Source: an uncultured Tateyamaria sp. (lineage in GTDB: Bacteria > Pseudomonadota > Alphaproteobacteria > Rhodobacterales > Rhodobacteraceae). From it: a DNA stretch of 64,000 nucleotides. The stretch's first letter is position 1. The number at the start of each line of letters is the position of its first letter. The notes beneath the pieces are model-generated. The model worked only from the letters and a program-made list of their open reading frames with translations. It ran no database searches and was not told the DNA's origin. The position numbers were made by a program, and so were the translations under genes. Below are positions 1 through 8,570 of this stretch, in pieces. Location of the stretch: NCBI RefSeq assembly GCF_947496075.1, contig NZ_CANMBJ010000007.1, forward strand, positions 1 to 64,000, written 5' to 3'.

Positions 1-62
1 TCGCGATCCGCGAAGGCGGCCGCACCGTCGGCGCCGGCGTCGTGTCCAAAATCACTGACTAA
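1..62 (+). CDS. tuf: Elongation factor Tu, C-terminal end (partial)
   Basis: The frame beginning at base 3 reads AIREGGRTVGAGVVSKITD and ends in TAA at 60-62. This is the near-invariant C-terminus of EF-Tu domain 3, so the rest of the gene lies before the window. EF-Tu delivers aminoacyl-tRNA to the ribosome as a GTP complex. Its place just before rpsJ is the usual str-S10 junction in alphaproteobacteria. Only 19 residues are visible. Confidence 0.93.
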   Translation, partial: AIREGGRTVGAGVVSKITD

Positions 63-65
63 TCG

Positions 66-123
66 TGCGGTAGGGCGGGGTTTGATCCCGCCATGCCACC
101 CGTGAGGCGGGGTCAGACCCCCG
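66..123. repeat. Two REP-like GC-rich palindromes between tuf and rpsJ
   Basis: Two short palindromes follow each other: one around GGGCGGGG-TTTGAT-CCCGCC (about 71-92) and one around GAGGCGGGG-TCAGA-CCCCCGCC (about 103-123). Similar hairpins of the type GTAGGGCGGG-N-CCCGCC recur between genes across the window. They have no T-run, so transcript stabilisation or a simple dispersed repeat is as likely as termination. Confidence 0.55.
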
Positions 124-210
124 CCCACACAGAAAAACAAGACGCGACGAGGGGTGTCGGTGGTCGATGCTCCTCCTCTCCGTTGGAAGCCCGAGTAAGG
201 GAACACGAAA

Positions 211-531
211 ATGGCCATTCAAAGCCAAAACATTCGCATTCGGCTGAAGGCGTTTGACTATCGTGTGCTGGATGCGTCCACACAGGAAATCGTCAACACC
301 GCCAAACGTACCGGTGCGTCCGTGCGCGGCCCAATCCCGTTGCCGAACAAGATCGAAAAGTTCACTGTTCTGCGCGGTCCGCACGTTGACAAGAAATCCC
401 GTGACCAGTTCGAGATCCGCACGCACAAGCGTCTCCTCGACATCGTTGATCCGACCCCCCAGACCGTGGACGCGCTGATGAAGCTCGACCTTGCCGCTGG
501 TGTGGATGTCGAGATCAAGCTGCAATCGTAA
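211..531 (+). CDS. rpsJ: 30S ribosomal protein S10
   Basis: This 106-residue protein has the standard S10 sequence ([20 protein letters not shown] at the start, conserved [20 protein letters not shown] in the middle) and the usual family length. S10 sits in the 30S head and also acts with NusB in antitermination. The ATG follows a GGGAA-type purine stretch. It opens the S10 block and ends one base before the ribosome binding site of rplC. Confidence 0.98.
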   Translation: MAIQSQNIRIRLKAFDYRVLDASTQEIVNTAKRTGASVRGPIPLPNKIEKFTVLRGPHVDKKSRDQFEIRTHKRLLDIVDPTPQTVDALMKLDLAAGVDVEIKLQS

Positions 532-544
532 GGAGGGTATGAAT

Positions 545-1273
545 ATGCGCTCTGGAATTCTCGCAAAGAAAGTCGGCATGACCCGGCTGTTCATGGAAGA
601 CGGCAAGCAGATCCCTGTGACCGTTCTTCAACTGGACGGTCTGCAGGTTGTGGGCAACCGGACCTCGGACAAGGATGGCTACACGGCCGTGACCCTTGGT
701 GCCGGCAGCCCCAAAGTAAAGCGCGTCTCGAAGGCGATGCGCGGTCACTTTGCAGCCCAGAAAGTCGAACCCAAGCGGAAGCTCGTTGAGTTCCGCGTGA
801 CCGAAGACAACCTGATTGGTGTGGGCGAGGAAATCTCGGCCGAGCATTTCCTGGAAGGTCAGAAGGTCGACGTATCCGGCACATCCATCGGTAAAGGCTT
901 TGCCGGTGCCATGAAACGCCACAACTTCGGTGGTCTGCGCGCCTCGCACGGTGTGTCGATCAGCCACCGTTCGCACGGCTCGACCGGCCAATGTCAGGAC
1001 CCCGGCAAGGTGTTCAAAGGCAAGAAGATGGCTGGCCACATGGGTGCGGCCCGCGTGACCACTCAGAACCTGGAAGTCGTGAAGACGGACGCAGATCGCG
1101 GCCTGATCATGATCAAGGGCGCTGTACCTGGCTCCAAAGGCGGCTGGGTGACGGTCAAGGATGCCGTGAAGAAGAAACTGCCCGATGGCGTGCCGTTTCC
1201 GGCTGCGCTGAAATCGGCGGCTGTAACCGAAGCACCGGCGGAAGAAGCACCCGCGGAAGGTGGTGAAGCATGA
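545..1273 (+). CDS. rplC: 50S ribosomal protein L3
   Basis: The 242-residue protein begins [16 protein letters not shown], as L3 does in related alphaproteobacteria. An earlier in-frame ATG at 539 sits only two bases after the GGAGGG at 532-537, whereas the ATG at 545 has eight bases, so 545 is preferred. L3 is one of the first proteins to assemble on 23S rRNA near the peptidyl-transferase centre. The C-terminus carries a Glu/Ala-rich tail. The stop overlaps the rplD start in an ATGA. Confidence 0.96.
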   Translation: MRSGILAKKVGMTRLFMEDGKQIPVTVLQLDGLQVVGNRTSDKDGYTAVTLGAGSPKVKRVSKAMRGHFAAQKVEPKRKLVEFRVTEDNLIGVGEEISAEHFLEGQKVDVSGTSIGKGFAGAMKRHNFGGLRASHGVSISHRSHGSTGQCQDPGKVFKGKKMAGHMGAARVTTQNLEVVKTDADRGLIMIKGAVPGSKGGWVTVKDAVKKKLPDGVPFPAALKSAAVTEAPAEEAPAEGGEA

Positions 1274-1887
1274 AACTTGACGTGATCAAACTGGACGGCG
1301 GCAAAGCCGGATCTGTCGAGCTGAGCGAGGACCTGTTCGGTCTTGAGCCCCGCGCCGATATTCTGCACCGCATGGTCCGCTGGCAGCGCAACAACGCGCA
1401 AGCTGGCACCCACAAGGTCAAGACGCGCTCGGAAACCAGCTACTCGACCAAGAAGATCTATCGCCAGAAGGGCACCGGCGGCGCACGCCATGGTGACCGC
1501 AATGCGCCGATCTTCCGCAAGGGTGGTATCTATAAGGGTCCGACGCCACGTTCGCACGGCCACGACCTGCCCAAGAAGTTCCGCAAGCTTGGTCTCAAGC
1601 ACGCCCTGTCGGCGAAGGCCAAGGCAGGCGAGCTGGTGATCATCGAGGATGCAGCATCGGCTGGCAAAACCGCCGCTCTGGCCAAGCAGGTCAAGGACCT
1701 GGGCTGGAAGCGTGCGCTGGTGATTGACGGGGCTTCGGTCAACGAAGACTTCCTGAAAGCATCGCGCAACATCGAAGGTCTGGATATCCTGCCGACGATG
1801 GGTGCAAACGTATATGACATCCTGAAGCGTGACATCCTGGTGATCACGAAGGCGGGTGTCGAAGCACTGGAGGCTCGTTTGAAATGA
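1270..1887 (+). CDS. rplD: 50S ribosomal protein L4
   Basis: This 205-residue protein has the L4 family pattern, with the exit-tunnel loop region rich in Arg, Lys and Gly ([20 protein letters not shown]). L4 lines the nascent-chain tunnel with L22; in Escherichia coli it also represses its own operon, which cannot be judged here. It is coupled to rplC by a four-base overlap and to rplW by another. Confidence 0.98.
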   Translation: MKLDVIKLDGGKAGSVELSEDLFGLEPRADILHRMVRWQRNNAQAGTHKVKTRSETSYSTKKIYRQKGTGGARHGDRNAPIFRKGGIYKGPTPRSHGHDLPKKFRKLGLKHALSAKAKAGELVIIEDAASAGKTAALAKQVKDLGWKRALVIDGASVNEDFLKASRNIEGLDILPTMGANVYDILKRDILVITKAGVEALEARLK

Positions 1888-2180
1888 GTGCCAAGGCAGA
1901 ACATTACGACGTGATCCGCAAGCCGATCATCACGGAAAAGGCAACCATGACGTCCGAGAACGGCGCGGTGGTCTTTGAAGTGGCGATTGACAGCAACAAG
2001 CCCCAGATCAAGGAGGCCGTTGAGGCGCTCTTTGGTGTGAAGGTGAAGGCCGTGAACACGACCATCACCAAGGGTAAGGTCAAGCGTTTCCGCGGCCAGT
2101 TGGGCAAGCGCAAGGACGTGAAAAAGGCCTATGTGACGCTGGAAGAAGGCAACACGATCGACGTATCGACCGGTCTTTGA
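1884..2180 (+). CDS. rplW: 50S ribosomal protein L23
   Basis: This 98-residue protein starts [20 protein letters not shown], the L23 signature. L23 is at the tunnel exit and is the docking site for trigger factor and SRP. It starts inside the rplD stop codon. Unlike in most bacteria it is the last gene of its block: a terminator follows and rplB is 2.4 kb away. Confidence 0.98.
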   Translation: MSAKAEHYDVIRKPIITEKATMTSENGAVVFEVAIDSNKPQIKEAVEALFGVKVKAVNTTITKGKVKRFRGQLGKRKDVKKAYVTLEEGNTIDVSTGL

Positions 2181-2182
2181 TC

Positions 2183-2211
2183 GGGGTGGCGGGAAACCCC
2201 CGCCCTACGGA
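2183..2211. repeat. REP-like palindrome after rplW
   Basis: The sequence GGTGGCGGGAAACCCCCGCC followed by CTACGG folds into a short GC hairpin just after the rplW stop. It belongs to the same hairpin family as those at 66-123, 2394-2422, 8032-8061 and 37103-37130. Confidence 0.5.
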
Positions 2212-2221
2212 AAAAAATGGG

Positions 2222-2253
2222 AACCCCGGCTGCGTGAGCGGTCGGGGTTTTTT
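2222..2253 (+). terminator. Rho-independent terminator after rplW
   Basis: AACCCCG (2222-2228) pairs with CGGGGTT (2243-2249), an inner GCT/AGC pair extends the stem, and six T residues follow (2248-2253). This should end, or at least reduce, transcription of the first ribosomal block before the inserted genes. Confidence 0.75.
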
Positions 2254-2393
2254 CGTGTCCCATGGTGGGACAGAAAGCGGGTGACGCGAAATCAATGGGT
2301 TACAGCGGCGGGTTAGGGGAGTGTTAACGGTTTGGGGCTGGACGCAGGGGGCTGCGGACACCTCGGTGATTGACGTCCGATGGAGCATTGGCC

Positions 2394-2422
2394 CGGGCGA
2401 GGCGGGGTGAACCCCGCCCTAT
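2394..2422. repeat. REP-like palindrome
   Basis: GGCGGGGTGAACCCCGCCCTATGG is a short hairpin of the same family as the one after rplW. It lies between that terminator and the 3' end of the phasin-like gene, in a stretch (2254-2467) where I see no gene. Confidence 0.45.
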
Positions 2423-2467
2423 GGCGCAGGGGAACGCGCGGGCCTTGGGACAGGCGGGGGCCTGATC

Positions 2468-2809
2468 TCAGAGCGGGATGTCGTCATATTTGCGAGAGGT
2501 GGGGGAGGCGATGCCTTCGGTCACCTGTGCGGTGGCCCTGGTCATCATTTCGACCATTCGGGTGGCCTGATCCGCATATTCCTGTGCCGCGTCCCGGCAA
2601 TAGCTGGATTGCAGCGTCATCAGTTCGGTGGGAGACGTGCAGGCCATCATGGCGCGCTGCGCGGCGAAGTCCTTTTGGACCCGGTCCATGGCAAAGCGGG
2701 TGCATTCGGTTGTGATCTCCATCCACGCTTGGGCCGTGGCCGGGTTGAAGGCCGTCAGGGCGGCGGCCATGGGGGCGGGGCTGATCTTGGGCGGTGTGGA
2801 TTTGGGCAT
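2468..2809 (-). CDS. Phasin-like protein
   Basis: The 113-residue product reads as an alpha-helical, Met/Ala/Thr-rich protein (NPATAQAWMEITTECTRFAM ... YADQATRMVEMMTRATAQ), a pattern typical of the phasin_2 family that coats polyhydroxyalkanoate granules. The family call rests on recognition by eye. The start at 2809 (MPKSTPPKIS) is chosen over an upstream extension because AAAGGAC precedes it on the minus strand. It runs against the ribosomal genes inside the rplW-rplB gap. A decayed copy of codons 11-51 lies at 3473-3596. Confidence 0.65.
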   Translation of the reverse strand: MPKSTPPKISPAPMAAALTAFNPATAQAWMEITTECTRFAMDRVQKDFAAQRAMMACTSPTELMTLQSSYCRDAAQEYADQATRMVEMMTRATAQVTEGIASPTSRKYDDIPL

Positions 2810-3100
2810 GGGGTGTCCTTTGCTGCAAGGTATGGGCACAGTGTAGCGGGTTTGCGGGGGCGCGCATTGATCTGGATCGTTTTGGCGCGATCTGTTGGCT
2901 GTGCGAGGGGGCAAGCTCACGGCCTCGGTCGGTTCGCAAGCCGTCAACCAAGCCGAAGTCAAAGCTGGTCACTGATGGGTGCAGGTGCCCGACAGTGCGC
3001 GACCAGCGTTGGGAAGGCGCAAGCAGGGTATGCGGCCGTGGCTTTTGTTTGCCTGACGGAAGTATATATCACTCCGGTACAGTTTGGAGACGGTAACGCT

Positions 3101-3469
3101 ATGCGGAATGCAGCGCTTGTGCTTGGGATCATTGGTGGATTGATCGCGATGGTCGTCGGCTTTTTCGGCTATGGTTATAGCGAGGTTGTGCGTGCCCACG
3201 GTGAGGTCGGTGAGGTGTTTGGCACGTTTGACAATGAACAACTGGTGCGCATCAGCAGCTTTGTCGCCCCATTGCTGGCCATTGCCGGAGGCGCCATGGC
3301 GAAGATCAGGGCATTGTGGGGAGGACTGTTTCTGCTGGCTGCCGCAGGATTGATGTATCACGCCTTTGGATTTGGTGTCTTCACGATGTTCCCGATCGGG
3401 TTTTGTGCCGTGGGTGGTTTGCTGGCTATTGCAGCGGGTAAACCGGACGAGGCCAAGGCGCATTTTTGA
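3101..3469 (+). CDS. Small four-helix membrane protein, unknown function
   Basis: The 122-residue product has four hydrophobic segments, at about residues 5-25, 52-68, 71-88 and 93-112, with a hydrophilic stretch (YSEVVRAHGEVGEVFGTFDN) after the first. It ends KPDEAKAHF. The ATG at 3101 follows TTTGGAGA at a somewhat long spacing; the open frame continues upstream without a convincing start. It resembles small DUF4064-like or other uncharacterised membrane proteins, but I do not assign a family. About 290 bases before it (2810-3100) show no other gene. Confidence 0.6.
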   Translation: MRNAALVLGIIGGLIAMVVGFFGYGYSEVVRAHGEVGEVFGTFDNEQLVRISSFVAPLLAIAGGAMAKIRALWGGLFLLAAAGLMYHAFGFGVFTMFPIGFCAVGGLLAIAAGKPDEAKAHF

Positions 3470-3472
3470 AGG

Positions 3473-3612
3473 GCTGCGCGGCGAAGTCCTTTTGCACCCA
3501 GTCCATGGCAAAGCAGGTGCACTAGATTGTGATCTCCATCCACGCTTGTGCGGTGGCGGGGTTGAAGGCCGTCAGGGCGGCGGCCATGGGGGCGGGAATT
3601 GATCCGGATCGT
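3473..3612 (-). pseudogene. Broken duplicate of part of the phasin-like gene
   Basis: Bases 3473-3596 match 2656-2779 over 124 bases with no gaps and about ten substitutions. On the minus strand the frame matches phasin residues 11-51 but is cut by a TAG right after WMEITI. Just beyond, ATTGATCCGGATCGT (3598-3612) matches 2866-2880, so the copy also lost the 86 bases that hold the start codon and ribosome binding site. It is a non-functional remnant. Confidence 0.75.
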
Positions 3613-3674
3613 GTGTTTCTTGCTGTTTCCCTCAAGTTGTTGAAGATGGGCAAAGGCAATAGAGAGGCATAACC

Positions 3675-4223
3675 TTGGACTTTGAGTTCGACGAATTTTT
3701 CTGGATTGCCGAAGAAACCTTTCCGGTCTGGGCAGGTTTCAGCACCAGCGAAGAGCAATTTGGCGAAATAGATCCAAAGAAACGCGCCTTGGGAACAGTA
3801 CAAGTTCTTTTTGCGCCGGAAGGCCGAGGCGAACAATCTCTAGATCAAAACGAATTGGCGTTGATCAAGGCATTTGAAGATTTTCATGTCGAACAGGCCC
3901 AAGCTGTCTTAAATGGTTTGTTTCATGGATATCCGAAGATCTGCCAAGAGTTCGAATACGCCATAAATGGGGATCCCCATTGGCCTAAACCGCCGTCGAT
4001 CAATCACAAGGATGACCTTTGTTCCATCATCCAATTGCATACAATTCACATACATCAGATTGAGCGGTCTGGCTCACCTTATGTTGGATATGACTTCTAC
4101 TGTGATTGGGAGGAAGAGCATGGTTTAGGTGTTCTGATGTACAAGGATCGGGTTGTTGAGATCGGCGATGCAGATTCTGCTAGCACTCTGTGCATTGTTG
4201 AAAGAGATGCCGGTCAAAACTGA
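3675..4223 (+). CDS. DUF6985-like protein, unknown function
   Basis: This acidic 182-residue soluble protein (MDFEFDEFFWIAEETFPVW at the start) lacks a signal peptide. The TTG at 3675 is taken as start because GAGAGG lies seven to eight bases before it and no ATG is near. Its layout recalls DUF6985-type proteins, often annotated as possible immunity or SMI1-like companions, but no toxin gene is beside it. Base composition is clearly more AT-rich than the ribosomal genes on both sides, which suggests later acquisition. Confidence 0.6.
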   Translation: MDFEFDEFFWIAEETFPVWAGFSTSEEQFGEIDPKKRALGTVQVLFAPEGRGEQSLDQNELALIKAFEDFHVEQAQAVLNGLFHGYPKICQEFEYAINGDPHWPKPPSINHKDDLCSIIQLHTIHIHQIERSGSPYVGYDFYCDWEEEHGLGVLMYKDRVVEIGDADSASTLCIVERDAGQN

Positions 4224-4233
4224 TCGCCCGGAA

Positions 4234-4370
4234 TCAAGCCGCAGGCGCCGGGCGAGCGCCTGACCGTCCCGGCGGGCTGGCGCTATGGTTACGTCGCACT
4301 GCCCGTGGAAATCTGGGGATGTGCTTGGCTGTCGTAAAGTGCGCTGTTCCATCGTTGCTACGCCAGCCCA
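4234..4370. repeat. Copy A of a dispersed element of about 100 bp
   Basis: From TCAAGCCGCAGGCGCCGGG through CCGTCCCGGCGGGCTGG (4264-4280) to GTGCTTGGC (4321-4329) this region matches 52204-52298 in the same orientation, with weaker similarity continuing for some 35 bases. It is non-coding. The rest of 4224-4615 holds a REP-like palindrome (4418-4447), a hairpin at 4490-4509 and the rplB leader; no gene is seen. Confidence 0.6.
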
Positions 4371-4489
4371 CGGTCAGGCGCGCGTCCGGCTCTGGGTTCG
4401 CCCGGTTGTGTGCGTTGGATGGTGGGCAGAATGCCCACCCTACGGGTTGACCCCACCACCTCGCTGGCCTAAACGACCCCATCCGCAAG

Positions 4490-4512
4490 GCCCCGGATTC
4501 GTCCGGGGCTTT
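4490..4512 (+). terminator. Hairpin with TTCG loop and short T-run before rplB
   Basis: GCCCCGGA (4490-4497) pairs with TCCGGGGC (4502-4509) around a TTCG tetraloop, followed by TTT and then GCC. The short T-run makes it a weak terminator of the upstream accessory genes, or a structured element of the rplB leader. A clear promoter for rplB was not found; TTGCCG (4511-4516) and TACTAC (4532-4537) have only 15 bases between them. Confidence 0.5.
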
Positions 4513-4615
4513 GCCGTTGCTCGTTTGAGCATACTACCGGGCACCTTCGGGGGCCTATAACCATAGGCGGGGGTCATCGGACCAACCGTCGTTTAGCAAA
4601 ACGGAAGACAGTAAC

Positions 4616-5458
4616 ATGGCACTCAAGTCGTATAAGCCGACGACGCCGGGCCAGCGTGGGCTGGTTCTGATCGACCGTTCGGAGCTGTGGAAGGGGCGCC
4701 CCGTCAAGGCGCTAACCGAAGGTCTCACCAAGAATGGTGGCCGCAACAACACCGGACGGATCACGATGCGCCGCAAAGGCGGGGGCGCAAAGCGTCTGTA
4801 TCGGATCGTCGATTTTCGTCGGAACAAGATGGATGTGGCGGCCACGGTCGAACGCATCGAATATGACCCCAACCGGACCGCGTTCATCGCGCTGGTGAAA
4901 TACGAAGACGGCGAGCAGGCATATGTTCTCGCTCCGCAGCGTCTGGCCGTCGGGGACAAGATCATCTCGAGCATGAAGGCAGACATCAAGCCCGGCAACA
5001 CCATGCCGTTCTCGGGGATGCCTATCGGGACAATCGTGCACAACATCGAACTGAAGCCCGGCAAGGGTGGTCAGATCGCGCGTGCCGCTGGTACTTACGC
5101 CCAGTTCGTGGGTCGCGATGGTGGCTACGCTCAGATCCGCCTCAGCTCGGGCGAGCTGCGTCTGGTCCGCCAGGAGTGCAAGGCCACCGTTGGTGCCGTG
5201 TCGAACCCCGACAACAGCAACCAGAACTACGGTAAAGCGGGCCGCATGCGTCACAAGGGCATTCGCCCGTCTGTGCGTGGTGTCGTTATGAACCCGATCG
5301 ATCACCCCCATGGTGGTGGTGAAGGCCGGACCTCGGGTGGTCGTCACCCTGTGTCCCCATGGGGCAAGCCGACCAAGGGTGCCCGTACCCGCAACAAGAA
5401 CAAAGCGTCGCAAAAGCTGATCATCCGCTCGCGTCACGCCAAGAAGAAGGGGCGTTAA
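4616..5458 (+). CDS. rplB: 50S ribosomal protein L2
   Basis: The 280-residue protein has L2's start ([15 protein letters not shown]), the conserved [20 protein letters not shown] segment near the peptidyl-transferase centre, and the basic C-terminal tail. L2 is needed for subunit joining. It opens the second ribosomal block after the 2.4-kb interruption and is followed three bases later by rpsS. Confidence 0.98.
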   Translation: MALKSYKPTTPGQRGLVLIDRSELWKGRPVKALTEGLTKNGGRNNTGRITMRRKGGGAKRLYRIVDFRRNKMDVAATVERIEYDPNRTAFIALVKYEDGEQAYVLAPQRLAVGDKIISSMKADIKPGNTMPFSGMPIGTIVHNIELKPGKGGQIARAAGTYAQFVGRDGGYAQIRLSSGELRLVRQECKATVGAVSNPDNSNQNYGKAGRMRHKGIRPSVRGVVMNPIDHPHGGGEGRTSGGRHPVSPWGKPTKGARTRNKNKASQKLIIRSRHAKKKGR

Positions 5459-5461
5459 GAT

Positions 5462-5740
5462 ATGTCTCGTTCAGTCTGGAAAGGCCCGTTTGTCGACAGC
5501 TATGTGCTGAAGAAAGCGGAAGCGGCACGCGAGAGCGGTCGCAACGAAGTCATCAAGATCTGGTCCCGTCGGTCCACCATTCTGCCCCAGTTCGTGGGTC
5601 TGACCTTTGGTGTGTACAACGGCCACAAGCATATTCCCGTGAACGTGTCCGAAGAGATGATCGGCCAGAAGTTCGGGGAATATTCGCCCACGCGGACCTA
5701 TTACGGTCACGCCGCTGACAAGAAGGCGAAACGCAAATGA
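5462..5740 (+). CDS. rpsS: 30S ribosomal protein S19
   Basis: This 92-residue protein starts [20 protein letters not shown] and contains the conserved [15 protein letters not shown] segment. S19 sits in the 30S head with S13 and contacts the A-site tRNA. It overlaps rplV by four bases. Confidence 0.98.
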   Translation: MSRSVWKGPFVDSYVLKKAEAARESGRNEVIKIWSRRSTILPQFVGLTFGVYNGHKHIPVNVSEEMIGQKFGEYSPTRTYYGHAADKKAKRK

Positions 5741-6117
5741 GCAAGGATAAGAATCCACGCCGCGTGGCGGACAACGAGGCGATGGCGAAGACGCGCATGT
5801 TGCGTACGTCTCCGCAGAAGCTGAACCTGGTTGCCCAGATGATCCGTGGCAAGAAAGTCGACAAGGCCCTGACGGACCTGACCTTCTCGAAAAAGCGGAT
5901 CGCGCAGGACGTCAAGAAGTGCCTGCAATCGGCCATCGCCAATGCTGAAAACAACCACAACCTGGACGTTGACGAGCTGATCGTCGCGGAAGCCTGGGTT
6001 GGCAAGAACCTGACCATGAAGCGTGGGCGCCCCCGGGCGCGCGGCCGTTTCGGCAAGATCATGAAGCCGTTCGCTGAAATCACGATCAAAGTGCGTCAAG
6101 TCGAGGAGCAAGCCTGA
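5737..6117 (+). CDS. rplV: 50S ribosomal protein L22
   Basis: This 126-residue protein has the L22 core ([20 protein letters not shown]) and the C-terminal beta-hairpin rich in Arg and Gly ([14 protein letters not shown]) that lines the exit tunnel and is a known site of macrolide resistance. Its TGA shares a base with the rpsC ATG. Confidence 0.98.
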   Translation: MSKDKNPRRVADNEAMAKTRMLRTSPQKLNLVAQMIRGKKVDKALTDLTFSKKRIAQDVKKCLQSAIANAENNHNLDVDELIVAEAWVGKNLTMKRGRPRARGRFGKIMKPFAEITIKVRQVEEQA

Positions 6118-6824
6118 TGGGTAACAAAGTCAATCCGATTGGCATGCGCCTGCAGGTGAACCGCACCTGGGACAGCCGCTGGTATGCCGACACCAAGGAT
6201 TACGGTGATCTTCTGCTGGAAGATCTGAAAATCCGTGAGTTCATCAAGACCGAGTGCAAGCAGGCCGGTGTGGCCCGCGTGATCATCGAGCGTCCACACA
6301 AGAAGTGCCGCGTGACGATCCACACAGCACGTCCTGGTGTCATCATCGGCAAGAAAGGTGCGGACATCGAAGGTCTGCGCAAGAAGCTGGCCAAGCTGAC
6401 TGACAGCGAGCTGCATCTCAACATCGTTGAAGTGCGCAAGCCCGAGCTGGACGCGGCACTGGTTGGTGAAAGCATCGCACAGCAGCTGGAACGTCGTGTG
6501 TCCTTCCGCCGTGCCATGAAACGCGCCGTGCAGAACGCAATGCGTATGGGGGCCTTGGGCATCCGCGTGAACGTTGCCGGTCGTCTGGGTGGGGCAGAGA
6601 TTGCCCGCACCGAGTGGTACCGTGAGGGCCGTGTGCCCCTTCACACCCTGCGTGCTGACATCGATTACGCACATGTCGAGGCGGAAACCGCCTATGGCAT
6701 CATCGGGATCAAGACCTGGATCTTCAAAGGCGAGATCATGGAACACGACCCCGCTGCGCGTGACCGCAAGGCACAAGAACTCCAGGACGGTCCGGCCCCA
6801 CGTGGTGCCGGTGGCCGTCGCTAA
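6117..6824 (+). CDS. rpsC: 30S ribosomal protein S3
   Basis: This 235-residue protein begins [20 protein letters not shown] and has the KH-domain motif [12 protein letters not shown]3 lines the mRNA entry channel and contributes to helicase activity. The C-terminal tail is Gly/Arg-rich. A good AAAGGAGAG precedes the following rplP. Confidence 0.98.
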   Translation: MGNKVNPIGMRLQVNRTWDSRWYADTKDYGDLLLEDLKIREFIKTECKQAGVARVIIERPHKKCRVTIHTARPGVIIGKKGADIEGLRKKLAKLTDSELHLNIVEVRKPELDAALVGESIAQQLERRVSFRRAMKRAVQNAMRMGALGIRVNVAGRLGGAEIARTEWYREGRVPLHTLRADIDYAHVEAETAYGIIGIKTWIFKGEIMEHDPAARDRKAQELQDGPAPRGAGGRR

Positions 6825-6836
6825 AGGAGAGTAGAG

Positions 6837-7250
6837 ATGCTTCAACCAAAGCGTACGAAGTTCCGTAAGCAGTTCAAAGGCTCGATCAAGGGCAAGGCAA
6901 AGGGCGGGTCCGACCTGAACTTTGGCACCTACGGCCTGAAGGCGCTCCAGCCCGAGCGGGTCACCGCCCGTCAGATCGAAGCTGCACGTCGTGCGATGAC
7001 GCGTCACATGAAACGTCAGGGCCGGGTCTGGATCCGGATCTTCCCCGACGTGCCAGTGACCGCCAAGCCGATCGAAGTGCGGATGGGTAAAGGTAAGGGC
7101 TCGGTCGACCGTTGGGCGGCCAAGGTCAAACCCGGCCGCGTGATGTTCGAGATCGATGGTGTGAATGATGATGTGGCCCGCGAAGCGCTGCGTCTGGCGG
7201 CGATGAAGCTGCCGATCAAGACACGCGTTATCGTCCGCGAAGACTGGTAA
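6837..7250 (+). CDS. rplP: 50S ribosomal protein L16
   Basis: This 137-residue protein starts [20 protein letters not shown] and has L16's conserved core ([20 protein letters not shown]). L16 binds at the A-site side of the 50S subunit. In most bacteria rpmC follows directly; here the block ends and rpmC is 5.3 kb downstream. Confidence 0.98.
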   Translation: MLQPKRTKFRKQFKGSIKGKAKGGSDLNFGTYGLKALQPERVTARQIEAARRAMTRHMKRQGRVWIRIFPDVPVTAKPIEVRMGKGKGSVDRWAAKVKPGRVMFEIDGVNDDVAREALRLAAMKLPIKTRVIVREDW

Positions 7251-7253
7251 ACC

Positions 7254-7309
7254 GATTGCGCCCCATCGGGGCGCAATCCGTGCGCGGTGATTGTGCCAAT
7301 GGCACAATC
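7254..7309 (+). other. Two perfect hairpins in the rplP 3' region
   Basis: GATTGCGCCCC (7254-7264) pairs perfectly with GGGGCGCAATC (7268-7278) over an ATC loop, and GATTGTGCC (7289-7297) with GGCACAATC (7301-7309) over AAT. Neither has a T-run. They sit between the rplP stop and the terminator at 7338 and may protect the 3' end of the ribosomal mRNA. Confidence 0.65.
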
Positions 7310-7337
7310 GTAGCGGCACCCGGTAGAAATCTGAGAG

Positions 7338-7371
7338 CCCCCGGCACGAGAGTGTCGGGGGTTTTCTTTTT
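7338..7371 (+). terminator. Rho-independent terminator after rplP
   Basis: CCCCCGGCAC (7338-7347) pairs with GTGTCGGGGG (7352-7361) over a GAGA loop, and TTTTCTTTTT follows. This is the strongest terminator in the ribosomal cluster and ends the rplB-rplP block. Confidence 0.85.
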
Positions 7372-7396
7372 GTGTTCAACGATGTTTTGTCTGGAT

Positions 7397-7963
7397 ATGG
7401 AACTTCGCCACTGGCATGAGTATTCGCAAAATCTGGAAGCCGGTTTTAAGGATCGTGCAAAGACCAGCATTGGCCTGTTCATCGATAGCTTTCAGTCATC
7501 GGACGAAATTGGCCGTTGGGTTCATGCGTATTTGATGCGGCTTCCGTTGGATTGCGACAGGATCCGACACGAGATTTTTGCTGAGCTCGTTTATCCGACA
7601 CTTGTTCGTTGGCGCAGTGCTGGCAATCCCAGGGGAGCGTTTTGGCTGGGGCGACTGTACCAGAACCTGTTGCACGTGGGCGATCCGGGGACCCATAGAA
7701 CAGACTTTCTGAAGGAGAGTTTCAGGCTTGCGCCAAAGGACGAAGACATTCGTCGATTTTTGCTGAAGTTCATGTTGGAGGATTTTGACCTGTTGGATCA
7801 TGAATGGCCCTCAGGGTTGATAGCCACGATTGATAAAAAGAGTGAGCTTCTGGAGGACGTTTGTTTTGCGCGGCGAATTGATTTGGAGGGCGAGTACACC
7901 GCGCGTTGGGACGAGCTGGAGAAGCGGATAAGGTCCAACGAAAACTGGTTGTGGCTGGATTGA
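7397..7963 (+). CDS. Hypothetical protein, 188 aa
   Basis: This soluble, charged helical protein (MELRHWHEYSQNLEAGFKDR) has no signal peptide or membrane segment. Trp, Leu and Asp are frequent in the second half (ESFRLAPKDEDIRRFLLKFM), which may reflect helical-repeat structure. The ATG at 7397 was chosen; another at 7382 would add five residues, and neither has a good ribosome binding site. GC content is lower than in the ribosomal genes. I recognise no family. Confidence 0.55.
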   Translation: MELRHWHEYSQNLEAGFKDRAKTSIGLFIDSFQSSDEIGRWVHAYLMRLPLDCDRIRHEIFAELVYPTLVRWRSAGNPRGAFWLGRLYQNLLHVGDPGTHRTDFLKESFRLAPKDEDIRRFLLKFMLEDFDLLDHEWPSGLIATIDKKSELLEDVCFARRIDLEGEYTARWDELEKRIRSNENWLWLD

Positions 7964-8031
7964 CCTGAGCTTGGGTTGTTCGTTTGAAGCTGCCGATCAA
8001 GGCGCTCGTAATTGCTCCGGACGTTTTGTGA

Positions 8032-8061
8032 CGTGGTGGCGGGATGAAGCCCGCCCTACGG
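8032..8061. repeat. REP-like palindrome
   Basis: GGTGGCGGGATGAAGCCCGCCCTACGG matches the family of hairpins seen after rplW and elsewhere. A degraded relative of the rplP terminator, with the pattern AGAGCCCAGCG-TGAGAG-CGTCGGGG then TTTTCTTCTT, follows at about 8070-8105. Confidence 0.5.
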
Positions 8062-8069
8062 TGAGAATT

Positions 8070-8105
8070 CAGAGCCCAGCGTGAGAGCGTCGGGGTTTTC
8101 TTCTT
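8070..8105 (+). terminator. Imperfect terminator resembling the rplP terminator
   Basis: The order AGAGCCC, GTGAGAG, CGTCGGGG, TTTTCTTCTT parallels 7335-7371 (AGAGCCCCCG, CGAGAG, TGTCGGGGG, TTTTCTTTTT), but the left arm has lost bases so pairing is weaker. It looks like a duplicated and decayed terminator after the 188-aa gene. Confidence 0.45.
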
Positions 8106-8144
8106 GAAAAGGACCCATATCTTTCCAGCAGTTTGGAGTGGGCT

Positions 8145-8570
8145 TTGTTCAAAACAATCAAAAACAGTTTCCTGGTCATCTGCGTATTAGCATTTGTTTT
8201 GGCAGCACTGCTTGCGCTGACCCCCAATCGGGCTTTGCTCCAAATTCCCACAAACTTCGAAACAGAAGGAAATGCAGAAAAACTTCATTCGCTTCTTGAG
8301 CGGCACGATTTTGATGTGTCGGTCAGAAAAGGTGGTGATTGGGTGGCACTGGGTACGCATACACAGTGGCCTTGGTTGGGTATGAGCTTCCACGGTCACG
8401 TTGAGAAGCTTCAGTGCGCAGCCGACGATTGCCTTGTTTTTGGGGCCGATGGAACAAAGGATAGATTTGGAGGAATTCTGTCTGACAGATTCCACATTCT
8501 TTGGTCCGAACGTGATGGGAAGGTTATCGATCTTGTTGCGGAGCACAGCCGTCTGTTTTTTCCGAAGTAA
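8145..8570 (+). CDS. Hypothetical membrane-anchored protein, 141 aa
   Basis: One N-terminal hydrophobic segment (residues about 8-26, SFLVICVLAFVLAALLALT) is followed by a soluble domain ending LVAEHSRLFFPK. The TTG at 8145 follows GGAG at a good spacing; a TTG at 8133 is also open. The topology suggests an inner-membrane anchor with a periplasmic domain. No family is recognised. Confidence 0.5.
   Translation: MFKTIKNSFLVICVLAFVLAALLALTPNRALLQIPTNFETEGNAEKLHSLLERHDFDVSVRKGGDWVALGTHTQWPWLGMSFHGHVEKLQCAADDCLVFGADGTKDRFGGILSDRFHILWSERDGKVIDLVAEHSRLFFPK

Noticed and set aside
491..544. Upstream start for rplC
   Set aside because: The frame is open to 491 but would overlap rpsJ and lacks a ribosome binding site; the family N-terminus and GGAGGG fit the ATG at 545.
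6096..7379. Long minus-strand open frame of 427 codons opposite rpsC and rplP
   Set aside because: It lies entirely against well-supported ribosomal genes. Its composition is that of an antisense shadow (His/Thr/Leu-rich), and it has no start signal or family resemblance.
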